Shown: positions 1-9,409, counted from the first letter of the stretch. The stretch is DNA of 64,000 bases from Micromonospora noduli (GCF_003264365.1 NZ_PYAK01000028.1:1-64000), one strand, 5' to 3'. The notes: a model not told the origin generated them from the letters alone. Program-made: numbers and translations.

Positions 1-176
1 CCCGCCGGGGTGGGCCGCTGCGCACCCGGGTCGGCGCTGGGCTCGAGCCGGGGCTGCGGCGCGACCCCGGCGACCCGGGACGCGGCGGGCTCGGGCCCCG
101 GGTCGTCGCCGACCGCCGGCCCGGTGGGACGGTCCTCGTGGTCCCGTGCCGCTCCTCTGCCCGTCACGATGTTCAT
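1..176 (-). CDS. Possible N-terminal fragment of a minus-strand gene leaving the window
   Basis: An open frame runs from an ATG at 176 (or an in-frame GTG at 167) off the left edge and encodes about 58 residues rich in Pro, Ala, Gly, Asp and Glu, as in a disordered N-terminus. Its third codon positions are mostly G or C. The opposite strand is also open over the same stretch (10-198, low complexity), so strand assignment is uncertain. No motif is visible and no function can be given. It would be transcribed divergently from metG. Confidence 0.3.
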   Translation of the reverse strand, partial: MNIVTGRGAARDHEDRPTGPAVGDDPGPEPAASRVAGVAPQPRLEPSADPGAQRPTPA

Positions 177-325
177 TGCACACCGGGCCAGGAGGTGAAA
201 CGGGCAGGTGAGCCGCGTGTCGACGACAAATCGGACCAACGGGCGAGGTGGTCGGCCCGGTCCGCCGGTCCGGCACCCCCCATTGGTTCGCGAACGCCCC
301 GGACGGGTCACTAGGCTCACTGCTC

Positions 326-2128
326 ATGAGTCACGTTCTCGCGGCAGTGGCCTGGCCGTACGCCAACGGCCCCCGCCACATCGGCCACGTCTCCGGTTTT
401 GGCGTTCCCTCCGACGTCTTCGCCCGGTACATGCGGATGGCCGGCCACGACGTGCTCATGGTCTCCGGCACCGACGAGCACGGCACCCCGATCCAGGTGC
501 AGGCCGACGCCGACGGGGTGACCCCGCGCGAGCTGGCCGACCGGTACAACAAGGTGATCGTCGAGGACCTGCACGGCCTCGGTCTCTCCTACGACCTGTT
601 CACCCGCACCACCACCCGCAACCACTACGCGGTGGTGCAGGAGTTGTTCGAGGGGATGTACCGCAACGGCTACATCGTGCCGAAGACCACCATGGGTGCG
701 ATCTCCCCGTCCACCGGGCGCACCCTGCCCGACCGCTACATCGAGGGCACCTGCCCGATCTGCGGGTACGACAGCGCCCGCGGTGACCAGTGCGACAACT
801 GCGGCAACCAGCTCGACCCGATCGACCTGATCAACCCGAAGTCGCGGATCAACGGAGAGACTCCGAAGTTCGTCGAGACCGAGCACTTCTTCCTGGACCT
901 GCCGGCCCTGGCCGAGGTGCTGCGGCAGTGGCTGGACACCCGCGAGGGGTGGCGGCCCAACGTGCTGCGGTTCTCCCGCAACCTGCTCGACGACCTCCAG
1001 CCCCGGGCGATCACCCGTGACCTGGAGTGGGGCGTACCGATCCCGCTCGACGACTGGCGCGACCGGCCGGACAAGCGGATCTACGTGTGGTTCGACGCCG
1101 TGATCGGCTACCTGTCCGCCTCGATCGAATGGGCCCGTCGCTCCGGCGACCCGGACGCGTGGCGGAAGTACTGGTCCGCCGACGGCGCGGGCAAGGACGC
1201 CCAGTCCTACTACTTCATGGGCAAGGACAACATCGTCTTCCACTCGGTGATCTGGCCGGCGCTGCTCTCGGGCTACTCCGGCGAGGGCTCCCGCGACGGT
1301 GAGCCGGGCGAGCTGGGTCGGCTCAACCTGCCTACCGAGGTGGTGTCGAGCGAGTACCTGACCATGGAGGGGCGCAAGTTCTCCTCGTCCCGCAAGGTGG
1401 TCATCTACGTTCGCGACTTCCTGGAGCGCTACGACGCCGACGCGCTGCGCTACTTCATCGCCGCCGCCGGCCCGGAGAGCAACGACACCGACTTCACCTG
1501 GGCCGAGTTCCTGCGCCGCAACAACGACGAGCTGGTCGCCGGTTGGGGAAACCTGGTCAACCGGTGCGTCTCGATGGCCGCTAAGAACTTCGGGGCGATC
1601 CCGCCGGTCGACCCGGCCGGGCTCACCGAGGCCGACCAGGCGCTGCTCGCTGTCGCCCGGACCGGGTTCACCACTGTCGGCGACCTGATCGGCCGGCACC
1701 GGCAGAAGCAGGCGATCGGTGAGGCCATGAAGGTGGTCGCCGAGGCCAACAGGTACCTCTCCGAGCAGGCGCCCTGGAAGCTCAAGGACGAGGCGGACAA
1801 GCCCCGGATGGGCACCATCCTGCACGTCGCCCTTCAGGTGATCAGCGATGCCAACACGCTGCTCACCCCGTTCCTGCCGCACTCCGCGCAGCAGGTGCAC
1901 GAGCTGCTCGGGGGCACCGGCGTGCACGCGCCGATGCCGGTGATCGAGCAGGTCGACGACCTGGACGGCGGCCCGGCGTACCCGGTGCTCACCGGGGACT
2001 ACACCGTCGGCGCGCGCTGGGAGTCGGTGTCGATCGAGGCGGGTCGCCCGCTGGCCGCGCCGAAGCCGGTGTTCCGCAAGCTCGACCCGTCGATCGTCGA
2101 CGAGGAACTGGCCCGGCTCGCCGACTGA
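326..2128 (+). CDS. metG: Methionine--tRNA ligase
   Basis: Class I aminoacyl-tRNA synthetase that charges tRNA-Met in the cytoplasm; 600 aa, normal for the compact actinobacterial form. The HIGH signature is at residues 18-21 within YANGPRHIGH. The zinc knuckle follows at about residues 143-159 (CPIC...CDNC). The KMSKS-equivalent loop is KFSSSR near residue 351. The C-terminal part is the anticodon-binding helical domain, and there is no extra C-terminal tRNA-binding domain. The ATG at 326 is chosen because the conserved Rossmann start (VAWPYANG) follows directly. A -10-like TAGGCT lies at 312-317, only 8 nt before it, which suggests a leaderless transcript. The longer frame from 248 lacks family similarity. 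Confidence 0.97.
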   Translation: MSHVLAAVAWPYANGPRHIGHVSGFGVPSDVFARYMRMAGHDVLMVSGTDEHGTPIQVQADADGVTPRELADRYNKVIVEDLHGLGLSYDLFTRTTTRNHYAVVQELFEGMYRNGYIVPKTTMGAISPSTGRTLPDRYIEGTCPICGYDSARGDQCDNCGNQLDPIDLINPKSRINGETPKFVETEHFFLDLPALAEVLRQWLDTREGWRPNVLRFSRNLLDDLQPRAITRDLEWGVPIPLDDWRDRPDKRIYVWFDAVIGYLSASIEWARRSGDPDAWRKYWSADGAGKDAQSYYFMGKDNIVFHSVIWPALLSGYSGEGSRDGEPGELGRLNLPTEVVSSEYLTMEGRKFSSSRKVVIYVRDFLERYDADALRYFIAAAGPESNDTDFTWAEFLRRNNDELVAGWGNLVNRCVSMAAKNFGAIPPVDPAGLTEADQALLAVARTGFTTVGDLIGRHRQKQAIGEAMKVVAEANRYLSEQAPWKLKDEADKPRMGTILHVALQVISDANTLLTPFLPHSAQQVHELLGGTGVHAPMPVIEQVDDLDGGPAYPVLTGDYTVGARWESVSIEAGRPLAAPKPVFRKLDPSIVDEELARLAD

Positions 2129-2173
2129 ACGCACGACGCGCGCGGTGGCGGGGTGCCCTGCCGCCGCGCGCCG

Positions 2174-3421
2174 TCACATCGCGTACCGGGCGTCCATCAC
2201 CTGGTCGTCGGTCACCTCGGCGCCCGGCGCCCAGGCCTCGTAGATGCCACGTTCCTGACACTGCGCGCCGGTCGTGACCACGGTGTCCGGGTTCGGATAG
2301 CGCAGGCGCACCCGCAGCCAGCCGGCCTCCTCCCGCAGTACCAGGCACGGCACCCCGCGCCACTGGGCGAACCGGACCCGGCGGGCCACCGTGTCCACCG
2401 GGTAACGGGCCGCGCGGGTCATCGCCAGCACCCGGAACCCACCGGGTAGGTCGGCGACCGCCTCGTACTCGCTGTCGCCGTACATGCCGACCAGCTGGGT
2501 GGAGCGGGGGGCGTCGGCGTTCGGCACGTACTCCTGGTCTGGGGAGAGGCCCGGCACCGCGGCCAGCAGGTGCCGCCACTGCGGGCCCACCATCCGCAGC
2601 CACCCGCGCTGCTCGGCCTGGTAGGTGTACAGCACCACCTCCACCCCCTCCGCCGGGTACGCGATGAGGGCGGCGTTCGCCGGCATCGGCAGGTCGGCGA
2701 AGTCCCGGGTGATGAACTCGGGGATGAGCTGACCGTTGCTGGGCACGAAGCCGGTGCCGAGCACCGGGGCGCCGAGCCGGTCCCGGGAGGCCAGCGCGGT
2801 CAGGCCGCGGTGTGCCGGGCCCACCGGCACGTCGTAGTCGCCCGGGTCGGACGCGCGCCAACGCAGCGCGTACGCCACGTCCGGGCCGTCCCGGCCGGCT
2901 TCGCCATCGGTACGCAGCACCGTCGTCGTCGCGGGCGTACGCAGGTGCGCCACGTCGTGCTCGCGATAGCAGAAGCCGTGCGGCAGCCAACCCCGTACGT
3001 AGCCGGCGAGCTGCTGGGCCGAGAGCACCTTCATCATCCGGGTGCCCCGCCGGACCACCGCCGACGCGCGCGCCTCCGTCAGCATCGGGTCGCCCGCCGC
3101 AGCCGGCTGCTGGCTGAGCTGGTGCAGGTAGGCCCAGCCCCGCTCGCGGTGAGCGGGGATCAGCAGCGGCGTCTCCGGCTCGTCGGCCGGCTCCGTCGCC
3201 CCGTGCACCGCGGTCACCTCGGTGACGTGCACGAACCGGTGCCACGGCAGGGCGCTACCCGGGCGGGGTGCCCACTCGAAGCCGGCCACCTCGTCGGCGC
3301 TGAACAACTCGTACGCGGCGCCTCGGGCGATCTCCTCGGCCGGGTACACGCCGCCGCCGAACGCCACGTGCAGTCCGGTCCGTTCACCGGCGCTGCCACC
3401 GGCCTGGGGAGTGACGCTCAT
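2174..3421 (-). CDS. Conserved hypothetical protein, 415 aa
   Basis: Not recognised. The ATG at 3421 is preceded by a GAGGCG ribosome-binding site, and the frame is fully G/C-biased at third positions. The protein is soluble, without signal peptide or membrane segments. It is rich in Trp, Tyr and Arg and has two similar-looking halves. Each half has a stretch of alternating hydrophobic strands, for example the region around ELFSADEVAGFEWAPR near the N-terminus and the region around GVEVVLYTYQAEQRGW later. An SseB-type or immunity-like beta fold would be a guess only. It is convergent with metG, with a 45-nt gap, and divergent from tatD. Confidence 0.7.
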   Translation of the reverse strand: MSVTPQAGGSAGERTGLHVAFGGGVYPAEEIARGAAYELFSADEVAGFEWAPRPGSALPWHRFVHVTEVTAVHGATEPADEPETPLLIPAHRERGWAYLHQLSQQPAAAGDPMLTEARASAVVRRGTRMMKVLSAQQLAGYVRGWLPHGFCYREHDVAHLRTPATTTVLRTDGEAGRDGPDVAYALRWRASDPGDYDVPVGPAHRGLTALASRDRLGAPVLGTGFVPSNGQLIPEFITRDFADLPMPANAALIAYPAEGVEVVLYTYQAEQRGWLRMVGPQWRHLLAAVPGLSPDQEYVPNADAPRSTQLVGMYGDSEYEAVADLPGGFRVLAMTRAARYPVDTVARRVRFAQWRGVPCLVLREEAGWLRVRLRYPNPDTVVTTGAQCQERGIYEAWAPGAEVTDDQVMDARYAM

Positions 3422-3562
3422 GCCGTCGCCTCGCTGCTCGGTGGGATGAGGTTCGCACGCTGTCGCGTCCGCTCGTGAGCGACCGTAGAGTCGCGCGGCG
3501 TAGTCGGGGTGAACGTCGGGTGGCGGGCAGATGGACAGGCCCGGTGTGTGATGCTGTCGCTG

Positions 3563-4450
3563 ATGAGCGAGCCCACTGAATCCCGCCGCGAGCGTGCCGC
3601 CCGGCGGGCCGGAGAGTTTCCGCCCGCCCCCGAGTCGTTGCCCCGGGCGGTGCTGGACAGCCACACCCACCTGGACATCACGGTCAGCGAGGCCGGTGTA
3701 CCCGGCGGCGGGCCGGCCGACGATCCGGTTGCCGTGGCCATCGCGTTGGCCACGAAGGTCGGCGTGGACCGCCTGGTCCAGGTGGGCGTGGACGTCGCCT
3801 CCTCCCGGTGGGGCGCGGACACCGCCGACCGGTACCCCGCCGTGCTGGCCACCGTGGCGCTGCACCCCAACGAGGCGCCCCGGCTGAGCGACCTCGACGA
3901 GGCGTTGCGGGAGATCGAGGCACTCGCCGCCCGCGACCGGGTCCGGGGGATCGGCGAGACCGGAATGGACTTCTTCCGGACCGGCGACGAGGGGCGTGCC
4001 GCGCAGGAGCAGAGTTTCCGGGCGCACATCGCCATCGCCAAGCGGTACGACAAGACGCTGGTCATCCACGACCGCGACGCGCACGCCGACGTGCTGCGGA
4101 TCCTCGACGACGAGGGCGCTCCCGACCGGGTGGTGCTGCACTGCTTCTCCGGCGACGCCGACTTCGCCCGCGAGTGCGTCCGCCGCGGCTACCTGCTGAG
4201 CTTCGCAGGCACCGTCACCTTCAGCAGCGCGACGGCGCTGCGCGAGGCCGCCGCGCTCACCCCGATGGAGCAGATGCTGGTGGAGACCGACGCCCCGTAC
4301 CTCACCCCGATGCCGTACCGCGGCCGACCGAACGCGTCGTACCTGATCCCGCTCACCGTCCGCGCGCTCGCCGCGACCACCGGCAGTGACCTGGACGAGC
4401 TGTGCGCGGCCATCTCCGCCACCGGCGACCGGGCCTTCGGCCCGTGGTGA
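3563..4450 (+). CDS. tatD: TatD family metal-dependent DNase
   Basis: TIM-barrel metal-dependent hydrolase of the TatD/YcfH family, 295 aa; family members are 3'-5' deoxyribonucleases active on damaged or single-stranded DNA. The metal ligands visible are HTHLD at residues 34-38, GETGMD (Glu ligand), the two later histidines in VIHDRDAH and LHCFSGD, and the C-terminal ETDAPYLTP aspartate. The ATG at 3563 leaves about 30 residues before the first ligand pair; an upstream in-frame ATG at 3509 is possible but not needed. tatD directly precedes rsmA, and this order (metG, tatD, rsmA, ispE) is widely conserved in actinobacteria. Confidence 0.93.
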   Translation: MSEPTESRRERAARRAGEFPPAPESLPRAVLDSHTHLDITVSEAGVPGGGPADDPVAVAIALATKVGVDRLVQVGVDVASSRWGADTADRYPAVLATVALHPNEAPRLSDLDEALREIEALAARDRVRGIGETGMDFFRTGDEGRAAQEQSFRAHIAIAKRYDKTLVIHDRDAHADVLRILDDEGAPDRVVLHCFSGDADFARECVRRGYLLSFAGTVTFSSATALREAAALTPMEQMLVETDAPYLTPMPYRGRPNASYLIPLTVRALAATTGSDLDELCAAISATGDRAFGPW

Positions 4451-4496
4451 GCCCGGCCCGACGGTCGGCACCGACCCCGTCGCTACGCTGCCAGCC

Positions 4497-5366
4497 ATGA
4501 CCGGTCTGCTCGGCCCGGCGGAGATCCGGGAACTCGCCGCCCGGCTGGGCGTCGCGCCCACCAAGAAGCTGGGCCAGAACTTCGTTCACGACCCGAACAC
4601 AGTGCGCCGGATCGTGACCGCCGCCGGCCTCACCCCCGACGACGTGGCCCTGGAGGTGGGGCCCGGGCTCGGCTCGCTGACCCTGGGGCTGCTGCCGGTC
4701 GCCGGGCACGTGCACGCCGTGGAGATCGACCCGGTGCTCGCCGGGGCGCTACCGGAGACCGTCGCGGGGCACGCCGGGGCCGACGCCGCCCGGCTCACCG
4801 TGCACCGCGCGGACGCGCTGCGCATCGCCGCCGCCGAGCTGGCCGACCCGGCACCGACGGCGCTGGTGGCGAACCTGCCCTACAACGTCGCCGTGCCGGT
4901 GGTGCTGCACCTGCTCGCCGTGCTGCCCACCCTGCGACACGGCCTGGTGATGGTGCAGAAGGAGGTCGCCGACCGGCTCGTCGCCGGTCCCGGCTCCAAG
5001 GTGTACGGCATCCCGTCGGTGAAGCTCGCCTGGTACGCCCAGGCCCGGGGCGCCGGCAAGGTGCCGCCGAACGTGTTCTGGCCGGTGCCCAACGTCGACT
5101 CCGGCCTGGTCTCCTTCACCTGCCACGAGCCGCCCCGAACCGACGTACCCCGGGAGCGGGTCTTCGCCGTGGTGGACGCGGCGTTCGCGCAGCGGCGCAA
5201 GACGCTGCGCGCCGCGTTGGCCGGCTGGGCCGGTGGGGCGGACCGGGCCGCCGCGGCGCTCACCGCCGCGGGCGTCGACCCCGGTGCCCGCGGGGAGTCA
5301 CTGACCGTCGAGCAGTTCGCCGCCATCGCCGCGTCGGCTCCGGCCGGTACGCCGGCCGGGAAGTAG
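4497..5366 (+). CDS. rsmA: 16S rRNA (A1518/A1519-N6,N6)-dimethyltransferase
   Basis: RsmA/KsgA SAM-dependent methyltransferase that dimethylates two adjacent adenosines near the 3' end of 16S rRNA during 30S assembly; 289 aa. Visible motifs are KKLGQNFVHDPN at the N-terminus, the SAM-binding EVGPGLGSLT, catalytic motif IV NLPYNV, and FWPVPNVDS further on. The ATG at 4497 gives the family's normal start. A TACGCT hexamer 8 nt before it (4483-4488) could be a -10 box of a leaderless transcript, so the gene may have its own promoter as well as read-through from tatD (47-nt gap). Confidence 0.96.
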   Translation: MTGLLGPAEIRELAARLGVAPTKKLGQNFVHDPNTVRRIVTAAGLTPDDVALEVGPGLGSLTLGLLPVAGHVHAVEIDPVLAGALPETVAGHAGADAARLTVHRADALRIAAAELADPAPTALVANLPYNVAVPVVLHLLAVLPTLRHGLVMVQKEVADRLVAGPGSKVYGIPSVKLAWYAQARGAGKVPPNVFWPVPNVDSGLVSFTCHEPPRTDVPRERVFAVVDAAFAQRRKTLRAALAGWAGGADRAAAALTAAGVDPGARGESLTVEQFAAIAASAPAGTPAGK

Positions 5367-5398
5367 GCTGACGCCGTGCCCGCCGAGGAGGTGTACGA

Positions 5399-5983
5399 GT
5401 GACCGCGCAGCCGATCGAGCCCGCCGCCCACGGGATGTGGAGTCCGGATCCCGTCCGGCAGCGGCTGGCCAACCACACCATCGAGGACGTGCTGGCCCTG
5501 CCCGACGACGCCCCCCGCGTCGAGCTACGTGACGGAGTCCTCGTCGTGGTCCCTTCCCCGACCCTTGGTCATCAGAACATCGGCAACCTGTTGTGGATGT
5601 GGCTGCGGCAGCACGCTCCGGACGAGTTGACGCCGGCCACCGCGGTCGGGGTGGCGATCAACTATCGGAACACTCTCGAACCCGACGTCGTCCTACTGAA
5701 ACGTCCGGTGGCGGCCGACCACCACTACTTCGAGGCTGATCAGGTTGTGCTCGCCGTCGAAGTTGTCTCGCCCGGCACCCGTCGTCGGGACCGGCTGGAG
5801 AAGCCGGCCGACTACGCCGACGCCGGTATCCGGCACTACTGGCGGATCGAGCAGAATCCGGTGCACGTGTACGCGTACGACCTGGTCGGCGGCCGGTACG
5901 AACTGGCCGCTGACTCCGCCGAGGAGCTGATCGTGGCCAAGCCGTTCGACATCCGCCTGCACCTGCGGGACATCACCCCGTGA
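5399..5983 (+). CDS. Uma2 family (DUF820) putative restriction endonuclease
   Basis: PD-(D/E)XK-fold protein of the Uma2/DUF820 family, 194 aa, of unknown biological role. Seen: GVLVVVPSPTLGHQNI near the N-terminus; the catalytic-type cluster LEPDVVLLKRP, then VLAVEVVSPGTRRRDR (the Asp and the Glu-Val-Val-Ser core), then the downstream KPADYADAGIRHYWRI. The GTG at 5399 has a perfect GAGGAGGT site 6-13 nt upstream. It sits inside the conserved rsmA-ispE pair and overlaps ispE by 4 bp. Its codon use is looser than its neighbours (more CTT, ACT, GTT, CTA), which suggests a late insertion into the operon. The fold call is firm; activity and target are unknown. Confidence 0.88.
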   Translation: MTAQPIEPAAHGMWSPDPVRQRLANHTIEDVLALPDDAPRVELRDGVLVVVPSPTLGHQNIGNLLWMWLRQHAPDELTPATAVGVAINYRNTLEPDVVLLKRPVAADHHYFEADQVVLAVEVVSPGTRRRDRLEKPADYADAGIRHYWRIEQNPVHVYAYDLVGGRYELAADSAEELIVAKPFDIRLHLRDITP

Positions 5984-6927
5984 CCGAGGCCTGGCGACCG
6001 GACGACGACGAGCGACGCGGGGCCATCGGCCCGGTGCGGGTGCGGGTGCCGGCGAAGATCAACCTGCATCTCGGGGTGGGCCCGCTGCGGCGGGACGGCT
6101 ACCACGAGCTGAACACGGTCTACCACGCCATCTCGATCTACGACGAGCTGACGGCCCGCCGGGGCGACACCCTCGCCCTGACCATGGAGGGTGAGGGCAC
6201 CGGCGAGCTGGCCCTGGACGACACCAACCTGGTGATCCGCGCCGCGCACGCCCTCGCCGGGTACGCGGGGGTTCTGCCGCACGCCCGACTGCACCTGCGC
6301 AAGCAGATCCCGCTCGCCGGTGGGTTGGCCGGCGGCAGCGCCGACGCGGCCGCCGCGCTGGTGGCCTGCGACGCGCTCTGGGGCACCGGGCTGTCCCGCG
6401 ACGAGTTGGCCGGCATCGCCGCCGACCTCGGCTCCGACGTGCCTTTCCTGATCTACGGTGGCACCGCGCTGGGCACCGGCCGGGGTGAGGCGATCAGCCC
6501 GGTGCTGGCCCGCCCCACCTCCTGGCACTGGGTGGTGGCGATCGCCGACGTCGGCCTCTCCACCCCGACCGCGTACCGGGAGCTGGACCGGCTCCGCGAC
6601 TCCGGTGCCGCCGGTGCCCCGCTGGGCAGCACCGACGCGCTGCTGGGCGCGCTGCGCCAGCGTGACCCCCGGGTGCTCGCCCGTACGCTCGGCAACGACC
6701 TCCAGGACGCCGCGCTGGCCATGCGCCCAGCGCTGGCCGACACCCTGAAGGCCGGCGAGGCGGCCGGCGCGCTCACCGGGATCGTCTCCGGCTCCGGCCC
6801 GACCTGCGTGTTTCTCGCCGCCAACGCGGCCGACGCGGAGCGGATCGCCGCAGAGCTGACCGCCGCGGGCGTCTGCCGGGAGGCGCGGGTCGCGCACGGT
6901 CCGGTAGCCGGCGCCCGCGTCGGCTGA
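5980..6927 (+). CDS. ispE: 4-diphosphocytidyl-2-C-methyl-D-erythritol kinase
   Basis: GHMP-family kinase that phosphorylates CDP-methylerythritol in the MEP isoprenoid pathway; 315 aa. Motif 1 is PAKINLHLGVG with RRDGYHEL; the ATP-binding motif 2 is PLAGGLAGGSADAA; motif 3 is GSGPTCVF near the C-terminus. The GTG start at 5980 overlaps the Uma2 stop in a GTGA arrangement, implying translational coupling to an inserted gene. Family length is normal (about 300 aa). Confidence 0.96.
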   Translation: MTEAWRPDDDERRGAIGPVRVRVPAKINLHLGVGPLRRDGYHELNTVYHAISIYDELTARRGDTLALTMEGEGTGELALDDTNLVIRAAHALAGYAGVLPHARLHLRKQIPLAGGLAGGSADAAAALVACDALWGTGLSRDELAGIAADLGSDVPFLIYGGTALGTGRGEAISPVLARPTSWHWVVAIADVGLSTPTAYRELDRLRDSGAAGAPLGSTDALLGALRQRDPRVLARTLGNDLQDAALAMRPALADTLKAGEAAGALTGIVSGSGPTCVFLAANAADAERIAAELTAAGVCREARVAHGPVAGARVG

Positions 6928-6994
6928 CGAAGCGTTCCACCGGAGCTGCTGGCGCGCGGCGCGAGCGTTCAGGGCTTCCGCGTACCCTTGAGAC

Positions 6995-7028
6995 AGGCGT
7001 CCAGGTGCCCGCCGGCATCGGGACGCCT
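6995..7028 (+). promoter_or_regulatory. Short inverted repeat in the ABC-F leader
   Basis: AGGCGTCC at 6995-7002 is answered by GGACGCCT at 7021-7028, just upstream of the ABC-F start at 7048. Some ABC-F genes are controlled by leader attenuation, but here only the inverted repeat is seen; a regulatory role is inference. Confidence 0.3.
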
Positions 7029-7047
7029 TGATCATGAAGGGTGGAAC

Positions 7048-8853
7048 GTGGCGAACATCGTCAATCTGGACCGGGTGTCCAAGGGGTACGGCGCCGCCGG
7101 GCGGCTGCTCACGGACGTCTCGCTCGGCCTGGACGACGCCGACCGGATCGGCGTGGTCGGCCTCAACGGCGCCGGCAAGTCCACCCTGCTGCGGCTGCTC
7201 ACCAAGCAGGAGGACCCCGACGACGGTCGGGTGACCCACCGCCGTGACCTGCGTGTGCTCTGGCTGCCGCAGCAGCTCACCCTCGCCCCCGAGGCCACCG
7301 TCCGGGACGTGGTGCTCGGCACCGCCTGGCTCGCCGAGGGCATGGGGGCTGAGCACGAGTGGGCCGGCGACTCCGGGGTGCGGGCCATCCTCGACGGCCT
7401 CGGCATGCCGCACCTCGGCCTCGACCAGCCGGTCGGCCCGATGTCCGGTGGCGAACGCCGCCGGGTGGCGCTCGCCGCGCTGCTCGTGCGCGACTCCGAC
7501 CTGCTCATCCTCGACGAGCCCACCAACCACCTGGATGTCGGCGGGGTCGACTGGCTGGCCCGGCACCTGGTCGGCCGCAAGGGCGCCCTGGTCGTGGTCA
7601 CCCACGACCGGTGGTTCCTGGACGCGGTCTGCACCAACACCTGGGAGGTCGCCGACCAGACCGTCCGCGCCTACGAGGGTGGCTTCGCCGCCTGGACCCT
7701 CGCCCGCGCCGAGCGCGAGCGGGTCGCCGCCGCCACCGAGGCCCGCCGGCAGAACCTGCTCCGCAAGGAGATCGCCTGGCTGCGCCGCGGCCCGCCGGCG
7801 CGGACCTCCAAGCCGCAGTTCCGCATCGACGCCGCGAACGCGTTGATCGCTGACGTGCCGCCGGCCCGCGACACCATGTCGTTGCAGCGCATGGCCACCT
7901 CCCGGCTGGGCAAGCAGGTGTACGACCTGGAGAACGTCGAGCTGCACGCCGGCCCGAAGGAGATCCTTCGCGACGTCACCTGGCTGGTCGGCCCCGGCGA
8001 CCGGATCGCCATCCTCGGTGCCAACGGCGCCGGCAAGACGACGCTGCTGCGGATGCTCGCCGGCATCACCCGCCCCGATGGTGGCCGCCTCGGCACCGGC
8101 TCCACAGTGCGGCCCGCGTTCCTCTCCCAGGAGCTCACCGAGCTGCCCGGGCACCTGCGGGTGCTGGAGGCGGTGGAGGAGGTCGCCCGCCGGGTCCAGC
8201 TCGGCGACCGGGAGGTCTCCGCCGCGCAGCTCGCCGAGGTGTTCGGCTTCGACGACCGCCGCCTCTGGACCCCGGTCAGTGACCTTTCCGGTGGGGAACG
8301 CCGCCGGTTGCAGATGCTGCGGCTGCTGGCCGGCGAGCCCAACGTGCTGCTTTTCGACGAGCCCACCAACGACCTGGACACGGACACCCTCGCCTCGTTG
8401 GAGGACCTGCTCGACTCGTGGCCCGGCACGATCATCGTGGCCAGCCATGACCGGTACCTGATCGAGCGGGTCACCGACACGGCGTACGGGATGTTCGGCG
8501 ACGGTCGGCTGGTGCACCTGCCGGGCGGCGTGGACGAATACCTGGCGCGGACCGCGGAGCGGGCCGGCTCTCCTCGGGCGGGCGTCACCTCGACCTCCGC
8601 GCCCGCTGCCGCCTCGGGGGGTGGCATGTCCGCCGCCGAGGTCCGTCAGGCCCGCAAGGAGCTGACCCGGCTGGAGCGGCAGCTCAGCAAGCTCGACCAG
8701 CGCGAGACCACGCTGCTCGGTCAGCTCGCGGCGGACGCCACCGACTACGCCCGGGTCGCCGAGTTGGACACCCAGCTCAAGGATCTGCGCGCCGAACGGG
8801 AGCGGATCGAGGAGAGCTGGATGACCCTCGCCGAGGACCTGCCCGAGAGCTGA
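7048..8853 (+). CDS. ABC-F family ATPase (Uup/EttA-like translation factor)
   Basis: Soluble protein of 601 aa with two ABC ATPase domains and no membrane segments, as in ABC-F ribosome-acting ATPases. Domain 1 has Walker A GLNGAGKST, signature MSGGERRRV and Walker B LLILDEPTNHLD. A charged linker follows. Domain 2 has GANGAGKTT, LSGGERRRL and VLLFDEPTNDLD. The C-terminus (about residues 530-601) is a predicted coiled coil with a KELTRLERQLSKLDQRE pattern, like the DNA/RNA-binding tail of Uup. GTG at 7048 follows a GAAGGGTGG site and gives the expected NIVNLDRVSK opening. Whether it is housekeeping (Uup-like) or a resistance factor cannot be told from sequence. Confidence 0.92.
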   Translation: MANIVNLDRVSKGYGAAGRLLTDVSLGLDDADRIGVVGLNGAGKSTLLRLLTKQEDPDDGRVTHRRDLRVLWLPQQLTLAPEATVRDVVLGTAWLAEGMGAEHEWAGDSGVRAILDGLGMPHLGLDQPVGPMSGGERRRVALAALLVRDSDLLILDEPTNHLDVGGVDWLARHLVGRKGALVVVTHDRWFLDAVCTNTWEVADQTVRAYEGGFAAWTLARAERERVAAATEARRQNLLRKEIAWLRRGPPARTSKPQFRIDAANALIADVPPARDTMSLQRMATSRLGKQVYDLENVELHAGPKEILRDVTWLVGPGDRIAILGANGAGKTTLLRMLAGITRPDGGRLGTGSTVRPAFLSQELTELPGHLRVLEAVEEVARRVQLGDREVSAAQLAEVFGFDDRRLWTPVSDLSGGERRRLQMLRLLAGEPNVLLFDEPTNDLDTDTLASLEDLLDSWPGTIIVASHDRYLIERVTDTAYGMFGDGRLVHLPGGVDEYLARTAERAGSPRAGVTSTSAPAAASGGGMSAAEVRQARKELTRLERQLSKLDQRETTLLGQLAADATDYARVAELDTQLKDLRAERERIEESWMTLAEDLPES

Positions 8854-8953
8854 CCGTCCGGGCGCGCCGGCCCGGGCCCCGTGTGCGGCGTCACACCACC
8901 ACATGCGAGACAATCGTCGGCGACACCTACCCCACGGCGTTGGAGACACAGAC

Positions 8954-9409
8954 ATGGCACACACCCCCGTCAACCACCCCGCGCGGCCGATCTACCGGGC
9001 GATCGGCGGGCTGACCGGTCTGTACCTGGTCGTCTTCGGTGCGCTCGGCATCATCGCGAGCACCGGCAACGAGATCCTCGCCCAGGACGACACCCGGGTC
9101 CTCGGTCAGGGCACCAACCTCGGCTTCTCGCTGCTCAGCGTGCTGCTCGGGATCGTCGTGCTGGTCGGCACCGCGCTCGGCCGCAACATCGACGTGGCGA
9201 TCAACCAGTGGCTGGCGTACAGCCTCATGGTGGTCAGCCTGGCCGGTCTCGCGTTCATCCGGACCGACGCCAACATCTTCAACTTCAGCATCACCACCGT
9301 GATCGTGGTGATGACGGCCGCCCTGGTGCTGCTCATGGTCGGCATGTACGGCAAGGTCGGCACGGAGGATGAGGCGGAGGCGTTCCAGAAGGCTCGCCTG
9401 GTTCTCTGA
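8954..9409 (+). CDS. DUF4383 domain membrane protein (copy 1)
   Basis: Integral membrane protein of 151 aa with four hydrophobic segments and the DUF4383 opening NHPARPIYRAIGGLTGLY. Function unknown. It is paralogous to the gene at 9611, and the two are separated by a long hairpin element. The ATG at 8954 is the only good start before the conserved opening. Confidence 0.88.
   Translation: MAHTPVNHPARPIYRAIGGLTGLYLVVFGALGIIASTGNEILAQDDTRVLGQGTNLGFSLLSVLLGIVVLVGTALGRNIDVAINQWLAYSLMVVSLAGLAFIRTDANIFNFSITTVIVVMTAALVLLMVGMYGKVGTEDEAEAFQKARLVL

Noticed and set aside
317..2134. 605-aa minus-strand frame
   Set aside because: Antisense to metG over its whole length; metG has the HIGH, zinc and KFSSSR motifs.
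5836..8973. 1045-aa open frame on the minus strand
   Set aside because: It is antisense to the Uma2, ispE and ABC-F genes, all with clear family motifs. Its sequence is Gly/Val/Arg/Gln-rich shadow translation with no domain.
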